From: Cyclobacteriaceae bacterium
Lineage (GTDB): Bacteria > Bacteroidota > Bacteroidia > Cytophagales > Cyclobacteriaceae
DNA length: 64,000 nucleotides
Direction of reading: 5' to 3'
Assembly: GCA_016786495.1 (NCBI GenBank)
Contig: JAEUUJ010000022.1
Span: 1-64,000 of the forward strand
In this document: positions 53,314-61,076 of the stretch, one piece after another
Position numbering within the stretch: position 1 is the first letter of the stretch
Layout: the number at the start of each line of letters is the position of its first letter
The notes under the pieces: model-generated
The model's database searches: none
Seen by the model: only the letters and a program-made list of their open reading frames with translations
Told to the model about the DNA's origin: nothing
Made by a program: the position numbers and the translations under genes

Positions 53314-54210
53314 ATGAAAACGCTTGTCACGCTGGTGATTTTTGTTCTCGCTACGGCACTATGTTGTTTGGCTCAAAGTCGATTGGATTCCTTAATTAGC
53401 CTGAGAAAGACAAACTTTTTGGAGGGTAAACTACCAACATGGTATACTCCGGGACACCAGGCAGTTGCGGCCGACTTTCAACAACTCATTACAGAAGCCA
53501 TTACCTATTATGAAAAACGGTACGAAGTACAATTCCGGGTAAAGCTGATCGTACTGGACTCAAGTCAGTGGCTAACGGAAATCCTTCCCTACGGGTTCGT
53601 ATTTTTTGGGCGCGGTTGGATTGTTATGAATGCAGGAATGAACTATGCCACATTTAAAAAAGTATATAAAACAGAACAATATATAAATGAACTGGATGCA
53701 GCGTTAGCCCGGGAACATGTAAAGCCGGAAACGATGATCACTGCCTTTCTGAAATTTTATAGCATCCATGAACTCGGTCATTACTTTCTCGGAAAACTAA
53801 CAAACGCCAAATCGCCCGATGCCTGGACGGGAGAGTTTAGCGCATCGTATTTCGCGTATGAGTTTTTACTGAATAACCGGCCAGCCGAGCTAAAACCCTT
53901 TGAACTTTTTTGTCAGGCCGACAAGGATTACTACAATCCGTTATTCTCGTCTATTGCCGACTTTAATCAGAAGTACACAGGTACAGGCGTGGAAAACTAC
54001 CTGTGGTATCACAGCAATTTTTACTTTCTTGTTAAAGCGCTGTATACATGCCACCGACAAAATTTTGTTCCCATGTTCGAACGTAATTTTCCAAAGAGTG
54101 CAACATCAACATTTACAACCGAAGACATCATTACCACACTCGATGTCGACTGTAACGGTTCTGTGCGAAAATGGGTTGCTGAACTGGAAGCGCGTGCCAA
54201 GAAACGGTAA
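53314..54210 (+). CDS. Exported protein with HExxH metallopeptidase-like motif
   Basis: 298 residues; signal peptide (MKTLVTLVIFVLATALCCLAQ). The segment FYSIHELGHYFLGKL contains HELGH, the zinc-peptidase HExxH pattern, with a further acidic residue 20 residues on (GEFSASYFAYEF) in gluzincin-like order. Homologues are not recognised, so peptidase activity is a hypothesis. It should be periplasmic or secreted. Confidence 0.6.
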   Translation: MKTLVTLVIFVLATALCCLAQSRLDSLISLRKTNFLEGKLPTWYTPGHQAVAADFQQLITEAITYYEKRYEVQFRVKLIVLDSSQWLTEILPYGFVFFGRGWIVMNAGMNYATFKKVYKTEQYINELDAALAREHVKPETMITAFLKFYSIHELGHYFLGKLTNAKSPDAWTGEFSASYFAYEFLLNNRPAELKPFELFCQADKDYYNPLFSSIADFNQKYTGTGVENYLWYHSNFYFLVKALYTCHRQNFVPMFERNFPKSATSTFTTEDIITTLDVDCNGSVRKWVAELEARAKKR

Positions 54211-54379
54211 GTCACCCTGATTCGTTTTTCACGATACCTGAATTGCAACAGCACCCGGGCGCTTTGAAGAATTGGAAATAAGCCGTAATTTTTGCTTTAG
54301 GCTTCTCATGGTTATGCACTTCCACTACCAATCTTCCGTTCGTCTACAACTCGACAAGTTGCGTGACCATGGGTGCCCG

Positions 54380-55072
54380 ATGCTCTCCCCTCGTCGTCCG
54401 CATATAAAAAAAGCCAGTCTTCTCGTGATCGGTTTGGTCGTGATGTTCTTCTCACACTCGCATGGCCAGTCGCGGGCACAAAACGATTCAGTAGTTGCCG
54501 TGATGTGTCAAACGCTTCTGCGGGCAGACGGATATCCGGACTCAACAAAAGTTATCATCGTGTTTCAGGAACATTTGAAACCTTACCTCTCCCAGTTTCC
54601 CGAAAATCAGGCGGAGGAAATTTGGAGCAATATCTATTTTCGGCTTCAGCGAAACTGTTCCGAATTCAGAAGAATCCTGCAAGCCCTTCGATCTCCTTCC
54701 GAAGAATGGAATGAAGTTGGCGAACGACCTGTTTCTAAACTCAACAAGAAAACCTGCCGGGAATTTCTGCAACAAAAAAACTGCCGGTATGTACAGGCCC
54801 CGGGCGATACGGTAATGCTGACCGTTAACGATGGATACTGGATTGACCATTTCAAAGACGGCACCTATTCCAAGCTCAAATTTACCTGGATTGACGAGTG
54901 TGAATTTGAAATTGAGTTTATTGAAAGCAATAATGACGTGCGAAAAAATTTTAGTAAACCGGGCGATCGTTACCGCTATCAATTGCTTGAACAAAAAGAC
55001 AATTATTATTCCGTATCTGCGCAAATCGTTGGAACAGCCAGCTACGCATTATTCAGAATATTGTATGATTAA
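54380..55072 (+). CDS. Exported protein of unknown function
   Basis: 230 residues from the ATG at 54380, chosen because a basic start (MLSPRRPHIKKAS) and hydrophobic core (LLVIGLVVMFFSHSHGQ) form a signal peptide; upstream ATGs at 54272 and 54308 are possible. The C-terminal half has DTVMLTVNDGYWIDHFKDGTYSKLKFTWIDECEFEIEFIESNN, a beta-rich segment of unknown family. It is 169 bp after the HExxH protein and on the same strand. Confidence 0.6.
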   Translation: MLSPRRPHIKKASLLVIGLVVMFFSHSHGQSRAQNDSVVAVMCQTLLRADGYPDSTKVIIVFQEHLKPYLSQFPENQAEEIWSNIYFRLQRNCSEFRRILQALRSPSEEWNEVGERPVSKLNKKTCREFLQQKNCRYVQAPGDTVMLTVNDGYWIDHFKDGTYSKLKFTWIDECEFEIEFIESNNDVRKNFSKPGDRYRYQLLEQKDNYYSVSAQIVGTASYALFRILYD

Positions 55073-55187
55073 CAAACATTTCCATAAAACACGTGTCGAA
55101 ATTCATCATCGGATATTCAGGTGAATAATCTTCTCGCGAAGAATACCAGAATCATCCACCAAAGAAAAACACTACAACAATCACTTC

Positions 55188-57032
55188 ATGAAGAATCTGC
55201 TTACCATTACACTCGTTTCGCTTTCTACCCTTGCGGCAGCCCAAACCATTGAACGGGTGGAACCTCCCAACTGGTGGACCGGCATGAAATACGATACGGT
55301 TACACTGCTGGTGTACGGCAAAAATATTGGCGGACTTCAGCCAGCCCTCAACTACCCCGGAGTTCAACTACTTAAAACAGAACCGGTAGAAAACAAAAAT
55401 TACCTGTTCGTAACCCTTGCCATTGGCTCATCTGCAAAAGCAGGGACTGTAAAAATCAGCTTCAGTCAGAAAGGCAAGCGCGTTATCACAAAAGATTTCC
55501 CGCTTCTTGAACGCGTCCCGGGCAGCGCGCAGCGTCCCAGCTATTCCCCAAAAGATGCAATTTACCTGATCGTGCCTGACCGTTTTGCCAATGGCGATCC
55601 AACGAACGACATCGTGCCGTATTTACTGGAGAAAACAATTGACCGAAGCGGTGACGGCAAACGTCACGGGGGCGATATGCAGGGTATCATCAACCACCTG
55701 GATTATATCCAATCACTGGGCTTTACACAACTGTGGTGCACCCCGCTGGTGGAGAATAACGAACCGGAATATTCATATCACGGCTATGCGGCAACTGACT
55801 TTTACAAAATTGACCCGCGCTACGGAACAAACGAACAGTTCAAACAACTTGTAAACGAAGCCAATACGCGCGGCATAGGTGTGATCTGGGACGTTGTGCT
55901 GAATCACTGCGGAACAGAGTACTACTTTTTGAAAGATCTGCCGTTTAAAGACTGGGTCAACTTCTCAGACTCACACACCCGTTGCAATTTCCTGAAGACA
56001 ACCTTAACCGACCCCTACGCCACGGAGGTTGACAAAAAAGAATATACCGATGGCTGGTTCGATCATCACATGGCCGACCTCAACCAGCGCCATCCGCTCA
56101 TGGCGAAATACCTGACGCAAAATACCATCTGGTGGATTGAGTACGCAGGGTTATCCGGATTTCGTGAGGATACGTATTCGTATGCCGACAAAGATTTTCT
56201 GGCCTATTGGAATAAAACCATTCTGGAAGAATATCCGAACTTCAATATCGTGGGTGAAGAAATGACGCGGATTGTTTCACAGGTCTCCTACTGGCAGAAA
56301 GACAAAGTGAACTACGATGGATACGAGCCCTGTTTGCCAACGTTGATGGACTTTGGTCTGAACGATAACATTGTTTCGAGCTTAACCACCACCAACGACT
56401 GGTTCTCGACCTGGCGCGATGTGTATCAGGGTGTTGCTCAGGACTACCAATTCCCCCACCCCGAAAACCAGTTGATCTTCCCCGACAATCACGATCTCGA
56501 CCGTTTTTACACGCGCCTGAATAAAAACTTCGACAACTGGAAACTTGGTATCGCGATGTACATGACCATGCGCGGCATTCCGCAGTTCTTTTACGGGACC
56601 GAAGTTTTAATGACCAATGAAAAACTTGGCAATGATGGCTTGCGCAGAGGTGATTTTTATGGCGGCTGGAAAGAAGACGCTAAGAATGCCGTGACCGGTG
56701 CAGGCCTGAGCGCACAGGAACAGGAAGCTAAAACATTTTTCGCCACGTTGCTGAACTGGCGGAAAACAAACGATGCGATCGCGAACGGTAAGTTCATGCA
56801 CTACGCTCCGCAAAAAAATGATGTCTACGTGTATTTCCGCTACACCGACAATCAAAAGGTAATGGTAGCCTTGAACAAGAGTTCAAATCCGGTTACACTC
56901 GACATGAATCGGTATTCGCAAATAATTCCGGCAACGTATAAGGCGAGAGATGTTATTCACGATGAGATGTTAACGATTGAAAATACATTGACCGTTCCGG
57001 CAAAAACCGCCATGGTTCTGGAAATCCGTTGA
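55188..57032 (+). CDS. Secreted GH13 alpha-amylase family enzyme (cyclomaltodextrinase-like)
   Basis: 614 residues with signal peptide (MKNLLTITLVSLSTLAAAQ), an N-terminal cyclomaltodextrinase beta-sandwich (about 20-115), then a GH13 barrel. Conserved regions: DVVLNHCG, GFREDTYS with nucleophile Asp328, VGEEMT with acid/base Glu357, and FPDNHDLDR with Asp436. A C-terminal beta domain closes the protein (MVALNKSSNPVTLDMNRY). Family enzymes hydrolyse starch, cyclodextrins or pullulan in the periplasm of Bacteroidota (SusA/neopullulanase type). No SusCD pair is nearby. Converges with the ADP-ribosylglycohydrolase gene. Confidence 0.92.
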   Translation: MKNLLTITLVSLSTLAAAQTIERVEPPNWWTGMKYDTVTLLVYGKNIGGLQPALNYPGVQLLKTEPVENKNYLFVTLAIGSSAKAGTVKISFSQKGKRVITKDFPLLERVPGSAQRPSYSPKDAIYLIVPDRFANGDPTNDIVPYLLEKTIDRSGDGKRHGGDMQGIINHLDYIQSLGFTQLWCTPLVENNEPEYSYHGYAATDFYKIDPRYGTNEQFKQLVNEANTRGIGVIWDVVLNHCGTEYYFLKDLPFKDWVNFSDSHTRCNFLKTTLTDPYATEVDKKEYTDGWFDHHMADLNQRHPLMAKYLTQNTIWWIEYAGLSGFREDTYSYADKDFLAYWNKTILEEYPNFNIVGEEMTRIVSQVSYWQKDKVNYDGYEPCLPTLMDFGLNDNIVSSLTTTNDWFSTWRDVYQGVAQDYQFPHPENQLIFPDNHDLDRFYTRLNKNFDNWKLGIAMYMTMRGIPQFFYGTEVLMTNEKLGNDGLRRGDFYGGWKEDAKNAVTGAGLSAQEQEAKTFFATLLNWRKTNDAIANGKFMHYAPQKNDVYVYFRYTDNQKVMVALNKSSNPVTLDMNRYSQIIPATYKARDVIHDEMLTIENTLTVPAKTAMVLEIR

Positions 57033-57049
57033 CGAGATAATCCGGAGTA

Positions 57050-58579
57050 CTATTTCTTTGCTGGCTTGGCGTAGTAGGTCACATCCATCAAAAAGAGTTC
57101 GGCCTGCGCATCCGGGTTCAGCAACTTCAGCCGTACGGTGTGGGACTTATCCGCTAACTGATAATTCCAGTACACTTCGTTTTTGCGCGTGGTGAAACTC
57201 ATGGGCATCTTGATCTGTTCCGGTTTCATTCCATCAACCGAAATTTCGAGTACAGCCACCTTCGAAATATCCGGATCGTGTACGCTGCCGGTTTTGGGTT
57301 TATACTCACCCCGGATCACAATGCCGTTTCCCGTAAACTGCAACACATGCTCATCGGTCAGATTTTTACCAATCCACTCCCGGTCGACCGGATAAACGCC
57401 TGAAAAGGATTGTTCCCATTTCACCGGCTGAATCTTTTGCTTCCGAATGGTAATGGTATTGCCTTCCACTTTACCACCCTGGCGTTTGATATTTTCAAGA
57501 GCCTGTTCATAACTCAACCGATAAACTTTATTGAGAGACGTATGCGTGTATTTAAAGTCAATATCTTCAATTGCAGTGAGTCCCATTTTCCAGTACTCCG
57601 GAATTCCGGTGTAGCCCAGCATGACTCCAAGAATACCAGCAGCGGTTGAAGGATTACAGTCTGCATCCTGACCCGCGCGAGCCGCAATCTCAACCGTTTT
57701 TGTAAAATCGCCCTGGCCGTAAAGCAATCCCAAAACCACGTAAGCTGAATTTACCGTAGCGTCAATATTGAACTGACTGAATACACCTTCCGGGCAACCG
57801 ATATCGTCCGTCCATTTTTTTTGAATTTCAAACCAGGTGCTTCGCCAATCGCTTGGATATTGCTTATGCCACCGGATCACATCGGAAATACAGCTGTGGT
57901 ATCGGGTATTCCCGGGAATGGCGTTGAGCGCTTCCGTGACCACATAATTGATATCGTTCGAGCCGAATGCGAGCGAATACATCGCAGCTACATAAACTCC
58001 TCCATACCAGCCATCTCCATAGTTCATGATATGACCCACCGTGTCGCAGATAACCGATGCCGTGTTGGTCATCAGGGGCGACATAAGTCCTGCAAAGTCT
58101 GCCTCGATCTGAAAATCAATACAATCTGCATGCGGATTGTTCAGCCAATGGCCCGACCGGGGCGAGTTTATTCCGTTAAGTATGTTGTACCGCGCAGCCT
58201 GATTGGCGTGCCAAAGCATGTAGCCTGCCTGAGCAACTGCTTTCGCATGACTGGATGAAGGAGCGTTCAATCCTTCTTTCTCGAACACCTCAACAAACGT
58301 GATGTCGAGGTATAAATCATCATAGATACCCGGGCCTTCAAGCATCGACTTCTTCAGCAAGCCGTCATACCATTTCAGTTTTTGATACTCGTTGATCATC
58401 GTTCCCTGGTACCGGAATTCAACAGGAGCTCCGTACGTAACTCCAATCGTTTGCCCGGCCCAGCCGCCTTTTATTTTGTTTTGAAGATCAGCCGCATTGA
58501 ACGTGACCAGCTCCTGGGCAAAAAGTGTGGTAACCTGAAGCGACAGTAAAAGAAAGAGAGCAATTCGGATTTTTTTCAT
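57050..58579 (-). CDS. Exported ADP-ribosylglycohydrolase family protein
   Basis: 509 residues from the ATG at 58579, which starts a signal peptide (MKKIRIALFLLLSLQVTTLFAQ); an ATG at 58615 adds 12 residues. The ADP-ribosylglycohydrolase fold is recognisable by GGWAGQTIGVTYG, DDLYLDITFVEVFE (magnesium-type acidic motif) and GQDADCNPSTAAGILGVMLG. A C-terminal beta domain (about 400-509) follows. Classical members remove ADP-ribose from proteins in the cytoplasm; this one is exported, so its substrate may be an extracellular N- or O-glycoside. Substrate unassigned. Confidence 0.85.
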   Translation of the reverse strand: MKKIRIALFLLLSLQVTTLFAQELVTFNAADLQNKIKGGWAGQTIGVTYGAPVEFRYQGTMINEYQKLKWYDGLLKKSMLEGPGIYDDLYLDITFVEVFEKEGLNAPSSSHAKAVAQAGYMLWHANQAARYNILNGINSPRSGHWLNNPHADCIDFQIEADFAGLMSPLMTNTASVICDTVGHIMNYGDGWYGGVYVAAMYSLAFGSNDINYVVTEALNAIPGNTRYHSCISDVIRWHKQYPSDWRSTWFEIQKKWTDDIGCPEGVFSQFNIDATVNSAYVVLGLLYGQGDFTKTVEIAARAGQDADCNPSTAAGILGVMLGYTGIPEYWKMGLTAIEDIDFKYTHTSLNKVYRLSYEQALENIKRQGGKVEGNTITIRKQKIQPVKWEQSFSGVYPVDREWIGKNLTDEHVLQFTGNGIVIRGEYKPKTGSVHDPDISKVAVLEISVDGMKPEQIKMPMSFTTRKNEVYWNYQLADKSHTVRLKLLNPDAQAELFLMDVTYYAKPAKK

Positions 58580-58642
58580 GCAGATAACCGGACAACGGAG
58601 GCAGGTTCGATACAATTTTACGAAGCTATCAAAAAAACCGCA

Positions 58643-59377
58643 TTACCGGAATACATACCGGAGCGTAAGGCCCTGACTCCCGGCAGCCGAAAATGGCGTT
58701 ACCGAAACCTTGTTTTTACCCCAACGATTCTTGTGCGTGAAGTACACAAACTCGGTTGACAGAATTCCTATTCCGGCCCCGACCAACACATCCGAAACCC
58801 AGTGCCGGTTATTCAGCATCCGGAACACTCCCACGGTAGTGGCGGTTGTATACGCTCCAATGCTGATCCAGACACTCTTATGTCCGTACTCTTTCGCAAG
58901 AAACGTTGCCGCAGTAAATGCCTGCGCTGTATGACCTGACGGGAAGGAATTCTTCTTGCCCGAGTCGGGGCGAGCCTCACCCACGGTGTACTTCAACGAA
59001 TAGACAACAGCCGACATCACCAGTTCAGATTTGATGAGCAACGCAAGCTGATTAGGCAACGTGTGTTCACCCTCCACCCCGCTTACGCTCAGCAGTAGCA
59101 CGGCCGCAGCCGGTGCATACTGAAGGTAATTATCAGCATGATTGGAAAAATTCAGGAAACGTTCATTTCGCTCTTCACGCACTTCGTAGTTGCTGAGAAA
59201 AAATTCATCTGCATCGGAATCGAGCATCGTTAACGTTCCGGTGGTGATCAAAACTGCCGGAGCAATCCATTTGAATTTTTTCGGCGAAGCTGAAACTGAA
59301 TCGGTTTGTGCACACACAGGCAATGCTGAACCAGCAATGCAGAAGCATACCCAAAACACGTTGAGTCGATTTTTCAT
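58643..59377 (-). CDS. PAP2 family phosphatase
   Basis: 244 residues, signal or first helix at the N-terminus. The three phosphatase motifs are present: KYTVGEARP (K-x6-RP), FPSGHTA, and RMLNNRHWVSD (R-x5-H-x3-D). Such enzymes dephosphorylate lipids such as phosphatidic acid or undecaprenyl pyrophosphate at the membrane. It lies 24 bp after the hypothetical gene of the efflux operon, so it is probably its last gene. Confidence 0.88.
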   Translation of the reverse strand: MKNRLNVFWVCFCIAGSALPVCAQTDSVSASPKKFKWIAPAVLITTGTLTMLDSDADEFFLSNYEVREERNERFLNFSNHADNYLQYAPAAAVLLLSVSGVEGEHTLPNQLALLIKSELVMSAVVYSLKYTVGEARPDSGKKNSFPSGHTAQAFTAATFLAKEYGHKSVWISIGAYTTATTVGVFRMLNNRHWVSDVLVGAGIGILSTEFVYFTHKNRWGKNKVSVTPFSAAGSQGLTLRYVFR

Positions 59378-59401
59378 AACCGTTCAAGGGGTTAGTACGG
59401 T

Positions 59402-59953
59402 TTAGTTAAATTTAGCGTATAATTCGCTAATGACAAGCGCCTCCTTCAAATCAAGTTTATCAAGTTTTGCCTGCGCGGCCGACAAAAACTCAGGTTGTTG
59501 CCTGAAGTCTTTCGCGAGATTTTGCTTCGTGAGCCGTCTGATTTTTCCGTCTATGCCGATGCTGTAGTAATACCAAACCCGCCCGTTCGATCGATGATGC
59601 GTTGATTGCTTAGCATAGATAACCAATGCACCCTCCCTAATGACCTGGCAATATCCGTTCTCCGCAAACCAAGTCCTTCCGATCATCGCACGGTAGGTTA
59701 TACCATTTTGATGGTAACCATATACGCTTCCCGACTTATACGTGGTGGGTTTCCCCTGTCGATAAACCTTCAACTCACTGCGGTATGCCTCAATCCGGTT
59801 TTGGTCGTTGGTTGCCTCCGGATCCGTTAATCGATTCTCCGCAAAGTCGGCTCCGGTTTTATACAACCCGTTTCGATTGTCCTGCGCAATGCTTCCAACA
59901 GCCAGCGCAGTAACCAGCGCTGCCGTGAGTAAAATATAGCTGAGCGTTCGCAT
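59402..59953 (-). CDS. Exported protein of unknown function in the efflux operon
   Basis: 183 residues with signal peptide (MRTLSYILLTAALVTALAVGSIAQ). No family recognised; a pattern QGKPTTYKSGSVYGYHQNGITYRAMIGRTWFAENGYCQVI suggests a small beta-rich domain. It begins 1 bp after the adaptor stop, so it belongs to the same transcript as the RND pump and adaptor; it may assist metal efflux, but nothing shows this directly. Confidence 0.65.
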   Translation of the reverse strand: MRTLSYILLTAALVTALAVGSIAQDNRNGLYKTGADFAENRLTDPEATNDQNRIEAYRSELKVYRQGKPTTYKSGSVYGYHQNGITYRAMIGRTWFAENGYCQVIREGALVIYAKQSTHHRSNGRVWYYYSIGIDGKIRRLTKQNLAKDFRQQPEFLSAAQAKLDKLDLKEALVISELYAKFN

Positions 59954-59954
59954 A

Positions 59955-61076
59955 CTATTCTTCTTCCGTGTTCTTCAGTTTCATCAACAAGGTGTATGCA
60001 TTCTTCACGACAATGTCGTGCGCCTCCACGTCCGTGATGATCTCTGTAAATCCGTCTGTGCTCATCCCGGTTTCAACCGGTATCATCTGAAACGTATTCT
60101 TCCCGCGAACGGTAAATACGTAAGCATTGCCGCCATGCCGAACAATGGCATCATCCGGAACTGCCGTAACATCTTTATTCAATAATTGAATATCCGCTGC
60201 CACAAACATCCCCGGAAGGAAAGCCGTTGCATCGCCTTTGAAATCACAATGAACTTCACTTGTACGATCGTTTTTCACGCTTTTGCTGATCAGGTGAACT
60301 ACGGCCGTGTATTTCTTCGGATCATTATTTTTATAACAGGTTACCGTCTGGCCCACAGCGATCGAATTGATATCCTTCTCATGAACATTCAGGATCAGGT
60401 GTACATCAGCCGGATTCACCAGTTCGAACAACACATCGGTGGGTGTAACATACTTGCCCGTGTTTACAAAAATATCGGTCACGAAACCATTGATCGGTGA
60501 GTAAATACCCACATTGCCCGAGATCGTTTCTGCAGTAAGTTTATCCGGATTGATGCTGATGAGCTTCAGCTTCTCGCCCAGGGCTTTCACTGCAATCCGC
60601 TGGCGTTCATACTCATCGCGCACCTGTTGGAATAATTTGTCGCTCGTAGTTTTGTCGGCATTGAGTTCTTTCTGGCGGATGTACTCGGTTTCCAAAAACG
60701 TAAAGCTGCTTTTGGCCGTGAGGTAATCCTGCTGCAGTTGAATGTACTGCGGATCCTCCAGCGTTACGAGCAATTCTCCCCGCGACACGCGTGTACCCGG
60801 AAGCAGATTCATTTTGCGCACATATCCTCCGTAAGGAAAACTCACCGAGATCACATTACCGGGAGGCGCTTCGATGGATCCCGTTACCCGAATGGTTCGG
60901 GAAAGATTTTTTGATTCCGTCTTGCCCGTAACAATGGCGCCTGTGGCTACCTGCTCGTCCGTTAGCACGACCGTGTTATCACCGGAAGGTGCTGCTGCTT
61001 CCTGAACCGGTGCCGGTTTGTCTGTGCACGCGAAAATGATCATGAGCAGGATACTACTATAGATTAATGTTTTCAT
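59955..61076 (-). CDS. RND efflux periplasmic adaptor (CusB/CzcB-like lipoprotein)
   Basis: 373 residues with a lipoprotein signal (LMIIFAC, Cys about residue 17). It has the membrane-fusion-protein order: barrel-sandwich hybrid lipoyl half (GSIEAPPGNVISVSFPYGGYVRKM), an alpha-helical hairpin (about 105-180) and the second lipoyl half (GNVGIYSPINGFVTDIFVNTGKYV), then a beta-barrel with SEVHCDFKGDATAFLPGMFV. It links the inner-membrane pump to the outer-membrane channel. Its start overlaps the pump-TolC stop by 4 bp. Confidence 0.9.
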   Translation of the reverse strand: MKTLIYSSILLMIIFACTDKPAPVQEAAAPSGDNTVVLTDEQVATGAIVTGKTESKNLSRTIRVTGSIEAPPGNVISVSFPYGGYVRKMNLLPGTRVSRGELLVTLEDPQYIQLQQDYLTAKSSFTFLETEYIRQKELNADKTTSDKLFQQVRDEYERQRIAVKALGEKLKLISINPDKLTAETISGNVGIYSPINGFVTDIFVNTGKYVTPTDVLFELVNPADVHLILNVHEKDINSIAVGQTVTCYKNNDPKKYTAVVHLISKSVKNDRTSEVHCDFKGDATAFLPGMFVAADIQLLNKDVTAVPDDAIVRHGGNAYVFTVRGKNTFQMIPVETGMSTDGFTEIITDVEAHDIVVKNAYTLLMKLKNTEEE

